From Marinobacter sp. SS21 (lineage in GTDB: Bacteria; Pseudomonadota; Gammaproteobacteria; Pseudomonadales; Oleiphilaceae): a stretch of DNA of 64,000 bases. The notes under the pieces were generated by a model. It was given only the letters and a program-made list of their open reading frames with translations, had not been told where the DNA came from and did not search any database. The DNA is taken from positions 294,839 through 358,838 of the forward strand of contig NZ_JAQNDA010000004.1 in assembly GCF_028369065.1 (NCBI RefSeq), in the 5' to 3' direction. Positions 56,391 to 64,000 of this stretch are shown here, in pieces; within the stretch, counting starts at the first letter, position 1; every line of letters begins with the position of its first letter. Made by a program: the position numbers and the translations under genes.

Positions 56391-57866
56391 ATGACTGATC
56401 GTCCTCATGTGGGCGCGGCCGATCTGGCGGCGCGCTTTCGGGAATTTATCGATCCCGAGTTCGTGATTTCCGATGCCGAGACCATGAAGCCGTACGAATG
56501 CGATGGTATGTCCATGTATTGCGAAATGCCGATGCTGGTGGTGTTACCGGAGACGGTGGCCCAGGTTCAGCGGGTGATGCGGATCTGTCACCAGCATCAG
56601 GTACCGGTGGTGGCGCGAGGGGCGGGCACCGGATTGAGTGCCGGAGCCATGCCCCATGCCGACGGGGTGGTGTTGTCGCTGGCCAAGTTCAACCGTATTC
56701 TCGACATTGACCCGCTGGCGCGCACCGCGCGGCTGCAGCCGGGTGTGCGCAATCTCGCCATCAGCGAGGCAGCGGCGGAATTCGGCCTCTATTACGGCCC
56801 CGATCCCTCCTCCCAGATTGCCTGCACCATCGGTGGTAACGTCGCGGAGAACTCCGGCGGTGTGCATTGCCTGAAGTACGGCCTGACCGTTCACAACCTG
56901 CTGAGGGTGGAAATGATCACCGTCGAGGGCGAACGGGTGGTATTGGGCAGCGAGGGGCTGGATGTCTGTGGCATGGACCTGCTGGCCCTGGCCACCGGTT
57001 CCGAAGGCCTGTTGGGCGTGGTCACCGAGGTGACCGTCAAGTTGTTGCCGACGCCGGAGCGGGCGCAGGTGGTGATGGCGGGGTTTGACAGTGTGCAGAA
57101 AGCCGGCGATGCGGTGGGCGGAATCATCGCCCACGGCATCATTCCCGGCGGCCTGGAGATGATGGACGGCCATGCCATCGTCGCGGCGGACGATTTTGCC
57201 CAGGCCGGCTACCCCCGGGATGCCAAGGCGCTGCTGCTGTGCGAGGTGGACGGCACCGCCGAAGAAGTGCAAGAGCATATCGAACAGGCCGAGGCGCTGT
57301 TCCGGGAGCTGGGGGCAACCTCCGTTTGCACCTCAAAAAACGAGGCGGAGCGCGCGCTGTTGTGGAAGGGGCGCAAGTCGGCGTTCCCCGCTGTCGGTCG
57401 GATCTCGCCGGACTACTACTGCATGGACGGCACCATTCCCCGCCGCCAGCTGGCCCACGTACTTACTGAGATGGAAGCGATGTCTGAACAGTTTGGCTTG
57501 CGAGTGGCCAATGTCTTCCACGCCGGCGACGGCAACTTGCACCCATTGATTCTGTTTGATGCCAATGTGCCGGGGGAGTTTGAGCGTACCGAGGCCTTCG
57601 GCACCGCCATCCTCAGGTTGTGTGTCGAGGTGGGGGGCTGCATCACCGGTGAGCACGGTGTCGGCGTCGAGAAGATCCGCCAGATGGCGTATCAGTTCTC
57701 CGATGCCGAACTGGCCCAATTCCACGATCTCAAGGCCGCCTTCGATCCCCAGGGCATTCTCAATCCGGGCAAGGGGGTGCCGTCGCTGCGGTTCTGTCAG
57801 GAGTACCGTGCCCTGGACGACAAACCCCATTCCAGTCACCCGGCCAAGGAGGCGCGCCATGGCTGA
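56391..57866 (+). CDS. glcD: Glycolate oxidase subunit GlcD
   Basis: 491 residues. FAD-linked PCMH oxidase: VPVVARGAGTGLSAGAMPHADGVV binds the FAD pyrophosphate; the C-terminal cap has HAGDGNLHPLI and GGCITGEHGVGVEK. Oxidises glycolate to glyoxylate with GlcE and GlcF, passing electrons to the membrane. First gene of glcDEF; it overlaps glcE by eight bases. Confidence 0.95.
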   Translation: MTDRPHVGAADLAARFREFIDPEFVISDAETMKPYECDGMSMYCEMPMLVVLPETVAQVQRVMRICHQHQVPVVARGAGTGLSAGAMPHADGVVLSLAKFNRILDIDPLARTARLQPGVRNLAISEAAAEFGLYYGPDPSSQIACTIGGNVAENSGGVHCLKYGLTVHNLLRVEMITVEGERVVLGSEGLDVCGMDLLALATGSEGLLGVVTEVTVKLLPTPERAQVVMAGFDSVQKAGDAVGGIIAHGIIPGGLEMMDGHAIVAADDFAQAGYPRDAKALLLCEVDGTAEEVQEHIEQAEALFRELGATSVCTSKNEAERALLWKGRKSAFPAVGRISPDYYCMDGTIPRRQLAHVLTEMEAMSEQFGLRVANVFHAGDGNLHPLILFDANVPGEFERTEAFGTAILRLCVEVGGCITGEHGVGVEKIRQMAYQFSDAELAQFHDLKAAFDPQGILNPGKGVPSLRFCQEYRALDDKPHSSHPAKEARHG

Positions 57867-58923
57867 TATCGCCCAGCAATTACAGGACCGGGTCCTGGCG
57901 GCCCGGGACCAGGGTCAGAAGCTGAACATCGTTGGCGGTGGCAGCAAGTCCTTTCTCGGACGCCAGATGGCAGTGGCAACCACCAACCTGCACGTTGGGG
58001 AGCACCGCGGTATCGTCGAATACCACCCGGTGGAACTTGTGCTCACGGTGCGCGCCGGCACACCGCTGACCGAAATCGAGGCGACCCTTGCGGAGCAGGG
58101 CCAGGGCCTGCATTTCGAGCCGCCCCGGCTGGGGGCGTCCGACACCATTGGTGGCACCCTGGCCTGCAACCTGTCCGGCCCGGCCCGGCCCTGGAGCGGC
58201 TCGGTGCGGGACCAGGTGCTGGGGGTGCGGCTGATCAATGGCAAGGGTGAACACCTCAAATTCGGCGGTCAGGTAATGAAGAATGTGGCTGGGTTCGATG
58301 TCTCCCGGCTGCAGGCCGGCGCCATGGGAACCCTTGGAGTGCTCACCGAAATCAGCCTGAAAGTCATGCCGCAGCCGGCGGCCACCCTGACTCTGGTCCA
58401 GGACATGGCGCCGGATCAGGTGGTCGCCTATATGAACGCCCGCGCCGCCGAACCCAAGCCCTTATCCGGCGCCTGCTGGCGGGATGGCAAGGTGTACCTG
58501 CGGCTGTCCGGGGCCCGCTCGGCAGTGGAGGCCACCGCCGAGAAATGGACGGGAACCGTTATGGATGGCGATGACGGATTCTGGCGCCAGCTGCGGGACC
58601 AGCAACTGGGTTTCTTTGCCGGAGACGATCCGCTGTGGCGTTTCTCGGTCCGCTCCACGGCGACGCTGCCACCGCTTGAGGGCGATTGGCTGATCGACTG
58701 GGCCGGTGCTCAGCGCTGGTACCGTGGAGCGGCGGATACACCGCAGCTGGAGCAGATCGCGCGGGATGCAGGCGGTCAGGTCAGCCTGTTCCGTGGTGGC
58801 GACCGCCGTGGTGAGGTGATGCACCACCAGCCCGATGCCCTGGCGGCGCTGCAGAAGCGCCTGAAACATTCCTTCGATCCCGACGGCCTGTTCAACCCCG
58901 GACGGCTGTACAGCTGGTTGTAA
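57859..58923 (+). CDS. glcE: Glycolate oxidase subunit GlcE
   Basis: 354 residues from ATG 57859 (AAGGAGGCG upstream). A second FAD-binding PCMH protein, shorter than GlcD: NIVGGGSKSFLGR, DTIGGTLACNLSGPARP, and the ending FDPDGLFNPGRLYSWL. A partner of GlcD in the complex. The ATGGCTGA overlap couples it with glcD. Confidence 0.95.
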   Translation: MADIAQQLQDRVLAARDQGQKLNIVGGGSKSFLGRQMAVATTNLHVGEHRGIVEYHPVELVLTVRAGTPLTEIEATLAEQGQGLHFEPPRLGASDTIGGTLACNLSGPARPWSGSVRDQVLGVRLINGKGEHLKFGGQVMKNVAGFDVSRLQAGAMGTLGVLTEISLKVMPQPAATLTLVQDMAPDQVVAYMNARAAEPKPLSGACWRDGKVYLRLSGARSAVEATAEKWTGTVMDGDDGFWRQLRDQQLGFFAGDDPLWRFSVRSTATLPPLEGDWLIDWAGAQRWYRGAADTPQLEQIARDAGGQVSLFRGGDRRGEVMHHQPDALAALQKRLKHSFDPDGLFNPGRLYSWL

Positions 58924-58944
58924 ACGCAGAGGTTAACGAGTTCC

Positions 58945-60153
58945 ATGCAAACCAATCTGGTAGAACAATTTGCCAATACCGTCGAGGGCCAGGAAGCGGA
59001 GGCCATCCTCCGGGCCTGCGTCCACTGTGGTTTCTGCACCGCCACCTGCCCCACTTATCAGGAGCTGAACGACGAGCGGGACGGCCCCCGCGGCCGCATC
59101 TATCTGATGAAGCAGTTTCTGGAAGGCGGCGAAGTGACGGAAAAAACCCGGGAGCACCTGGATCGCTGCCTGACCTGTCGCAGCTGCGAGACCACCTGTC
59201 CGTCCGGCGTTCAGTATGGCCGCCTGGTGGACATCAGCCGTGGGCTGATCGAGAAAGAAATGGAGCGGCCACCCCGGGACAGGTACCTGCGTCTCGCGCT
59301 GGCCAAGGTGTTGCCGAACCGGCGGCTGTTTGGTTGGTTGCTGCGGCTGGGCCAATTCTTTCAACCCCTGTTACCAAAGGCGCTCGCCGCCAAGATACCG
59401 CCCCGGCAGCACCCCAATCCCTGGCCGCTGGCCAGCCATGAGCGGGTGGCGCTGGCGCTGGCGGGTTGTGTGCAGCCGTCCGCCACGCCCAACACCAACG
59501 CCTCCGCCGCGAGGGTGCTGGACCGGCTGGGGATTACCCTGGTGGAAGCGCCCGAGGCGGGCTGCTGCGGTGCGGTCAATTATCACCTGTCCAATCACGA
59601 CGCCGGGCTGGAGGCCATGCGCCGTAACATCGATGCCTGGTGGCCCGCCATCGAGGCCGGCGCCGAGGCCATCGTGATGACCGCCTCCGGCTGCGGCGCC
59701 ATGGTGCAGGACTACGGTCACCTGCTAAAGGATGACCCGGTGTACGCCGCCAAGGCCCGCCGGGTGAGTGAACTGACCATCGACCTGGGCGCCTACCTGC
59801 TGAAGCAGGACCTGGAGCAGCTTAAGGTGCATCGCAACCCTGGCAAGGTGGCTTTTCACTGCCCCTGTACGCTGCAGCATGCCATGAAAGAGAGTGGCAC
59901 GGTGGAGCAGGTACTGCGCAAGGCCGGCCTCGAACTGGCGAAAACCAGGGACAACCACCTGTGTTGCGGTTCCGCCGGCACCTATTCCATCACCCAGCCG
60001 GCGCTGAGCCGGAAACTGCTGTCCAACAAGATCGAGGCCCTCACCCTCGACAATCCGGCGGTGATTGCCACCGCCAACATCGGCTGCCAGATGCATCTCG
60101 GCAGCCAGTCACCAGTGCCGGTCAGTCATTGGATTGAGTTGCTGGATCGGTAG
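58945..60153 (+). CDS. glcF: Glycolate oxidase iron-sulfur subunit GlcF
   Basis: 402 residues. Two 4Fe-4S motifs, CVHCGFCTATCP and CLTCRSCETTCP, then two CCG-type domains (AGCCGAVNYH, HLCCGSAGTY) typical of GlcF/heterodisulfide-reductase proteins. It carries electrons from GlcDE to the quinone pool. Starts 21 bases after glcE. Its 3' end overlaps the converging transporter gene by 32 bases. Confidence 0.95.
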   Translation: MQTNLVEQFANTVEGQEAEAILRACVHCGFCTATCPTYQELNDERDGPRGRIYLMKQFLEGGEVTEKTREHLDRCLTCRSCETTCPSGVQYGRLVDISRGLIEKEMERPPRDRYLRLALAKVLPNRRLFGWLLRLGQFFQPLLPKALAAKIPPRQHPNPWPLASHERVALALAGCVQPSATPNTNASAARVLDRLGITLVEAPEAGCCGAVNYHLSNHDAGLEAMRRNIDAWWPAIEAGAEAIVMTASGCGAMVQDYGHLLKDDPVYAAKARRVSELTIDLGAYLLKQDLEQLKVHRNPGKVAFHCPCTLQHAMKESGTVEQVLRKAGLELAKTRDNHLCCGSAGTYSITQPALSRKLLSNKIEALTLDNPAVIATANIGCQMHLGSQSPVPVSHWIELLDR

Positions 60154-61063
60154 CGGCCTGCTTGCCCTTCGGGGGGCTCTGGACGTTGATCCGGGGCCGT
60201 TTCCACTGCCACCCAGCCACCAGCGAGCCGCCGACAATGGCCAGGCTGGCAATGAGCAGCGTAGTGCTGGGCTCGGCTTCCCCGGCCAGAACCAGCAGAA
60301 CCACCGAAATGAGCGGCGCGCTGTAGGCGAGGGTGCCCAGCAGGGGCAGATTGCCGTGTTTTACGCCATGGTCCCAGGTAAAAAACGCAATGCCCACCGG
60401 TCCCAGCCCGAGGCCGATCACCCCAAGCCACTGGGTCAGATTCTGTGGCCAGACCGTCGCCTCCCACAGCCAGTGACTGCCCAGGGCCAGCAAGGCCGTG
60501 GTCAGGCAGAACCAGCCCACGGCATCGGTGGGCACCGAGCGAACCAGTCGGCTCAGCACCGAGTAACTGGACCAGATCAGGGCGCAGGCCAGGGCGATCA
60601 AATAGCCCGGCAGGCTGTGCCAGGCGAAGCCGGTGGCGTTTTTGCCCACCAGTAACCAGCAGCCGGCCAGGGCCAGTACCGCGCCCACCAGATGCCGGGC
60701 CAGCAGGCGTTCGCCGGGGAGCAGGGATGACAGCAGTACGATCAGCAGGGGCCAGAGATAGGCGAGCAGGCTGACCTCCACCGCCGGGGCCAGGGTCATG
60801 GCCTTGAAATAACAGAAGTGGTAGCCGAACAGACCGCCGACCCCGATCAGCCACGCCAGCGGCGCCTGGCGCAGATAGACCAGCCCGGATTCGCCCCGTC
60901 GCCACCAGCGCCCTGCCATCAACAGGAAGGCAATGCCAAACGTCATGACCATTAACTGGAATTCCGGAATGGCGCCCTCAGTCAGTTTGGTCAGCAGAGC
61001 GAGGGTGCCCCACAGCAGGATCGAGATCGAGCCGATCAGGGTGGCGGTGTTACGCATGGCCAT
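60122..61063 (-). CDS. EamA/DMT-family transporter (YddG-like)
   Basis: 313 residues, ten membrane helices in two EamA repeats (SISILLWGTLALLTKL... and LIALACALIWSSYSVLSRL...). It resembles aromatic amino acid exporters of the YddG kind, but the substrate is uncertain. Its ATG overlaps the stop of a 51-residue reading frame (TAATG), so it may be translated by coupling to it. Confidence 0.85.
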   Translation of the reverse strand: MAMRNTATLIGSISILLWGTLALLTKLTEGAIPEFQLMVMTFGIAFLLMAGRWWRRGESGLVYLRQAPLAWLIGVGGLFGYHFCYFKAMTLAPAVEVSLLAYLWPLLIVLLSSLLPGERLLARHLVGAVLALAGCWLLVGKNATGFAWHSLPGYLIALACALIWSSYSVLSRLVRSVPTDAVGWFCLTTALLALGSHWLWEATVWPQNLTQWLGVIGLGLGPVGIAFFTWDHGVKHGNLPLLGTLAYSAPLISVVLLVLAGEAEPSTTLLIASLAIVGGSLVAGWQWKRPRINVQSPPKGKQAATDPATQSND

Positions 61064-61218
61064 TACAGTTCCTTGATGGATTGCGGGTTAATCGGGGGCT
61101 CCTCATAAGGGAAGTCCCGGAAACGTCGTGCCCTGAGTATGGGGCGATGGTCGTGGTGGTGCTTCCGGGCTTCGTCGTCGTAGCTGCGGATTTCCAGGGT
61201 GAGATCGGTGTTGTCCAT
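61063..61218 (-). pseudogene. 51-residue His-rich frame, likely remnant of an AraC-type regulator N-terminus
   Basis: Reads MDNTDLTLEIRSYDDEARKH, then HHDHRPILRARRFRDFPYEE and PPINPQSIKEL. The first 25 residues match the start of AraC regulators with a cupin sensor (RSYDxE...HxHDH), which are common neighbours of DMT exporters. After HDH the sequence no longer fits, so the rest of the gene seems deleted. Stop and exporter start overlap as TAATG. A TATACT box (61225-61230) lies so close that the mRNA would be nearly leaderless. Confidence 0.5.
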
Positions 61219-61338
61219 GAGCCGAGTATATCAAGCCGGCACCGGGAAGACGGGGCGAAAAACGGTACTCAAGTAGCATGGTGAGGGAGGCAAGCTCTTC
61301 TATGATTTAGGGGAAAGGAGTTCGCAGAGGAAACAACC

Positions 61339-61632
61339 ATGCACAGTCGAGTGGTTAAGGTCACGCTGGCGGTGGTGTTGCTCCTGCTGGTTGGCTGGTC
61401 GCCGGTCCAGGGCGAGGGCGAGGGTATCCGGGAAGGAACCCGCAGTATTGTGCTGCTTAGCGCTGGTGGGGAGGAGCTGCCCGTGGGATCGGCCACCTTT
61501 ACCTCAGCCCCTGGCGGCTCGCTCCAATACCATATCGATATGGGGATTGCTGGCCGCTTCTTGCAGGGATGGCCAAAAGTGCGGCGTACCGATATGATTT
61601 TCTCCGCATGCTGCTCAACCTGCCCCGCATGA
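61339..61632 (+). CDS. Small secreted protein of unknown function
   Basis: 97 residues with a signal peptide (VTLAVVLLLLVGWSPVQG) and a short mature part. GAGGAAACAACC precedes the ATG. The last 30 residues (GRFLQGWPKVRRTDMIFSACCSTCPA) are Cys-rich and unlike the first part, so a frameshift or truncation is possible. Not recognised. Confidence 0.5.
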   Translation: MHSRVVKVTLAVVLLLLVGWSPVQGEGEGIREGTRSIVLLSAGGEELPVGSATFTSAPGGSLQYHIDMGIAGRFLQGWPKVRRTDMIFSACCSTCPA

Positions 61633-61719
61633 CGATATGGTTCCAAAACAGTAAAGGCTGTATCGCCCTACTGTGCTAAGCTGCCCGCTTCTTGCGAATT
61701 AGTGGCAACAACTCCTTAA

Positions 61720-62187
61720 ATGTCAGGCAACTACCCGACAGTTCCGGCTTTCCCGCGTGATGCCGGAGGCAACCGTGCCGCCAGGGCCTTCGTGGTCCTG
61801 GTGCTGCTGGCGGCGTTGATCGTTCGCAGTCTGATCCCGCCGGGGTATATGCCGGCGGCGCAATCCCACTCCCATACCGCCCTGTTTGAACTCTGTGGTG
61901 GTGACTGGCGCAGTGGCCAGATTCTTCAAAGCCTGGCCCATGGCCACAGCCTGCACTCGCAAGGCCATCATGCCCATATCGATCATCGGGACCACAGTTT
62001 CGTTCCCGAGTTCTGCCTGTTTGGCGCGCTGACCGCGCCGCCCCTGCCGCCATGGCTTACTACGGACTTTCCGGCACTGGCCCGGTCACTACGGTTGCTA
62101 CTCCCGGATATGGCCGCTCAGTACCTGTCCCACTTCCCTAGACATGGCCATTCCCGGGCCCCGCCCCAACGCCTCCACGCCGTCTGA
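61720..62187 (+). CDS. DUF2946-like His-rich membrane protein
   Basis: 155 residues. One N-terminal membrane segment, ending LIVRSLIPPGYMPA as in DUF2946 proteins, then a His-rich stretch (AHGHSLHSQGHHAHIDHRDHS). A conserved-type Cys is in FELCGGD, another in PEFCLFG. DUF2946 genes often lie beside copper-handling genes. The Met/His-rich outer-membrane gene follows 75 bases later. Confidence 0.75.
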   Translation: MSGNYPTVPAFPRDAGGNRAARAFVVLVLLAALIVRSLIPPGYMPAAQSHSHTALFELCGGDWRSGQILQSLAHGHSLHSQGHHAHIDHRDHSFVPEFCLFGALTAPPLPPWLTTDFPALARSLRLLLPDMAAQYLSHFPRHGHSRAPPQRLHAV

Positions 62188-62262
62188 ATTGAAACAATCT
62201 AACGACGATTACGAGAGTCGGGCAGTGCCTGAGAAAGCTGCCCGGCTCATGGAGGATTTCTC

Positions 62263-63363
62263 ATGTCTGTAAAAAGTAACCTGGCGCCTGCGGTCTTGCT
62301 GTGCGCCGGGATGAGCTATTTGCCATCCAGCTGGGCCCATGACGGTGAAACCGCGATGGCGAAGGCACCGACTCCGGATAGCCATGCGCCGATGGGGGTG
62401 ATGGGTGACCATACCCATCGTGCCGGCGAATGGATGGTCTCTTACCGTTACATGACCATGGCCATGAAAGGCAATCAGCAGGGGACGAACAGCCTGTCGC
62501 CCGAGGAGATCGCCACCACTATCGCCAATCCCTTTGCCGGCCAGCCCATGATGCCGCCCACCCTGCGGGTGGTGCCGCTGGAAATGACCACCCAGATGCA
62601 CATGGTGGGGCTGATGTATGCGCCCACCGACAGGGTCACACTTATGGCCATGGCTCATTATCTGGACAAGGACATGGAGCACGTCACCTTCGCCGGTGGG
62701 ATGGGAAGCAGCCGGCTCGGTCACTTCACCACCCGCAGTTCCGGGTGGGGAGACACCCAGTTGAGCGCGTTGATCGGCCTCTACGACGGCGGCGCTCACC
62801 GCTGGCACCTGAATGCGGGGATCAGCCTGCCCACCGGTTCCATTGATGAAGAAGACAATGTCCTGACCCCGATGGGTATGCGTCCAACCCTGCGGCTTCC
62901 CTACGCCATGCAGCTGGGCTCCGGCACCTACGACCTGGAACCGGGTATCACCTACAACGGCGGCGCCGGCAAACTGACCTGGGGTGGCCAGTATCGGGCC
63001 ACCATTCGGCTGGGAGAGAACAATGAAGATTACACCCTGGGGGACAAGCACCAGCTCACCGGCTGGGGCGCCTACCGGGTACTGCCGTGGATGAGCGGTT
63101 CCTTACGCCTCACTGGCCGTACCGAAGGTAAGATCGACGGCCGTGATTCCGGCATCATGGCCCCGGTGCAGACGGCGGATCCGGACAACTATGGCGGTGA
63201 CTTCGTTGACCTCAGCCTGGGTGCGAACCTGGTCGGTCGCGACGGCCCCATCCGTGGCCACCGCCTGGGCGTGGAATGGACGGTGCCGGTCTATCAGGAC
63301 TACAACGGAGTCCAGATGGATATGGACTGGATGCTCCTGGCTGGGTACCAGTACAGCTGGTAG
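62263..63363 (+). CDS. Met/His-rich outer-membrane beta-barrel protein
   Basis: 366 residues. A signal peptide ends SSWA; the mature protein starts HDGETAM. Met and His are frequent in the first 100 residues (HAPMGVMGDHTHRAGEW, YRYMTMAMKG). The rest is alternating strands ending YQYSW, an outer-membrane barrel end. It resembles 'transporter' proteins of the MetA-pathway-like barrel family found near copper genes. Metal binding is inferred from composition. Own terminator. Confidence 0.75.
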   Translation: MSVKSNLAPAVLLCAGMSYLPSSWAHDGETAMAKAPTPDSHAPMGVMGDHTHRAGEWMVSYRYMTMAMKGNQQGTNSLSPEEIATTIANPFAGQPMMPPTLRVVPLEMTTQMHMVGLMYAPTDRVTLMAMAHYLDKDMEHVTFAGGMGSSRLGHFTTRSSGWGDTQLSALIGLYDGGAHRWHLNAGISLPTGSIDEEDNVLTPMGMRPTLRLPYAMQLGSGTYDLEPGITYNGGAGKLTWGGQYRATIRLGENNEDYTLGDKHQLTGWGAYRVLPWMSGSLRLTGRTEGKIDGRDSGIMAPVQTADPDNYGGDFVDLSLGANLVGRDGPIRGHRLGVEWTVPVYQDYNGVQMDMDWMLLAGYQYSW

Positions 63364-63386
63364 TGATCACCAACCGCTGAATGAGC

Positions 63387-63427
63387 TGCCCCCGATTTCC
63401 GCGCAGGAGGTCGGGGGCATTGTTTTG
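63387..63427 (+). terminator. Terminator of the outer-membrane gene
   Basis: TGCCCCCGA / TCGGGGGCA stem with a 15-base loop, then TTGTTTTG. Confidence 0.8.
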
Positions 63428-63617
63428 TACGGAGCGGTACCGGCGCCCAAACCACCTCATGTCCGATTGCGCCAACTCTCATCGGTGAGGGCACTCGAAG
63501 GGAACTGAGCTGGTATCGCCGACGTTTGTTTGGCAATGCGGTCATTCAGAACCGTGATCTGCCCTTACCGCTTCTGCCGAAGCGCGAGGCTTGAAAAGAG
63601 AAGAATAACAACAGGTA

Positions 63618-63776
63618 ATGCCGCAAGTGGGCGACCTCAGAGACGATCATTTCCCTGACCCAATGGTCGATGCTCTGGTAATAATAATGAACGACACCAC
63701 CTTTTTTCTGGTCAGTACCTCCATCACCCTGATTGGGGCCGCAACTTTGCTTGCTGTGGCCTCGTTGAGTTGGTGA
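63618..63776 (+). CDS. Possible 52-residue membrane peptide
   Basis: Frame starting MPQVGDLRDDHFPDPMVDAL with one hydrophobic helix near its end (FFLVSTSITLIGAATLLAVASLSW). A shorter form of 29 residues starts at MNDTTFF (63687). Only a weak AGG precedes the first ATG. The gap 63428-63836 holds nothing else I can support. Confidence 0.3.
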   Translation: MPQVGDLRDDHFPDPMVDALVIIMNDTTFFLVSTSITLIGAATLLAVASLSW

Positions 63777-63836
63777 GGGGAAGGGCGGCTTCGTCCTTCC
63801 GTTTCCTTCAGGCTTTGGTGTTGTCGGTGAGAAACG

Positions 63837-63864
63837 AAAAAAGCCGCTCAAGAGCGGCTTTTTT
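63837..63864. terminator. Terminator of the tRNA-Phe gene
   Basis: AAAAAAGCCGCTC / GAGCGGCTTTTTT. On the minus strand it follows the CCA of the tRNA fragment by 13 bases, so it is the original tRNA terminator. Confidence 0.85.
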
Positions 63865-63877
63865 ACGGAATTCGAAA

Positions 63878-63925
63878 TGGTGCCCGGACGCGGAATCGAA
63901 CCACGGACACGGGGATTTTCAATCC
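63878..63925 (-). tRNA. 3' part of a tRNA-Phe gene (5' half missing)
   Basis: On the minus strand: GGATTGAAAATCCCC is the end of the anticodon stem and loop with GAA anticodon, then a variable loop, the T-arm CGTGG-TTCGATT-CCGCG, and the acceptor 3' strand TCCGGGC-A-CCA. Upstream bases (63926 on) match neither the D-arm nor the 5' acceptor GCCCGGA. It is a fragment of 48 bases, not an intact tRNA. Confidence 0.85.
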
Positions 63926-64000
63926 GCTGTATCTATGCTTCAAAGAACCACAAATCAACACAATCAGTCAGTTACGAAGATGCAGCGCCACACTAGACCA
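63926..64000. other. Edge of a probable integrated element
   Basis: The 75 bases beyond the tRNA fragment are not tRNA sequence and show no gene. By the usual geometry of tRNA-targeted integration they are the first bases of the inserted element, which lies to the right of the window. Confidence 0.5.

Overview
The window looks like the chromosome of a high-GC marine gammaproteobacterium of the Marinobacter/Pseudomonas kind. The infB-rbfA-truB-rpsO-pnp order is the gammaproteobacterial one. The arginine succinyltransferase is the two-subunit Pseudomonas type, and the protein sequences read as Marinobacter-like. This is judged from the sequence alone, without a database search.

Layout. 1-6.4 kb is the translation/RNA-decay block (infB 3' part, rbfA, truB, rpsO, pnp), with a long leader stem before pnp. 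6.5-10.9 kb holds a duplicated palindromic repeat and envelope genes (lipoprotein alpha/beta hydrolase, DUF4105 protein, DUF3015 protein, small lipoprotein). 10.9-15.8 kb is a branched-chain amino-acid ABC operon, livK-[attenuator]-livHMGF. 16-24 kb carries a TPR membrane protein, a MarR regulator, a Lon-type protease divergent from the chaperedoxin gene cnoX, and two orphan envelope genes. 24-31 kb holds kamA and the pyruvate dehydrogenase genes aceEF. 31-36 kb holds an ArsR/old-yellow-enzyme pair, a DcaP-like porin, and a DnaQ-exonuclease/GIY-YIG fusion. 36-52 kb is an arginine catabolism region: astC-aruF-aruG-astD-astB on the plus strand, then a TetR/RND efflux cassette, then on the minus strand an arginine/ornithine-type ABC transporter followed by astE. 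52-55 kb has a ferritin-like metal hydrolase and an unusual hydrolase-SDR fusion. 55-60 kb is glcC with glcDEF (glycolate oxidase), including two clear palindromic operators. 60-64 kb has a DMT exporter, a His-rich DUF2946-like protein, and a Met/His-rich outer-membrane protein.

The most unusual content is non-coding. Four copies of one structured palindromic element lie as two divergent pairs (17858-18125 and 30508-30908). Both pairs sit between converging genes. The outer stems differ in sequence from copy to copy but stay complementary, and two internal hairpins are conserved, so each copy folds as a three-way junction. At the right edge, 63878-63925 is the 3' part of a tRNA-Phe gene without its 5' half, followed by the tRNA's own terminator. 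This is the signature of the far end of an integrated element that would extend beyond base 64000.

Several short tandem repeats (12-21 bp units) occur at gene edges. Four small or missing-looking genes are described: 36 aa at 32738, 51 aa at 61063, 64 aa at 52168 and 52 aa at 63618.
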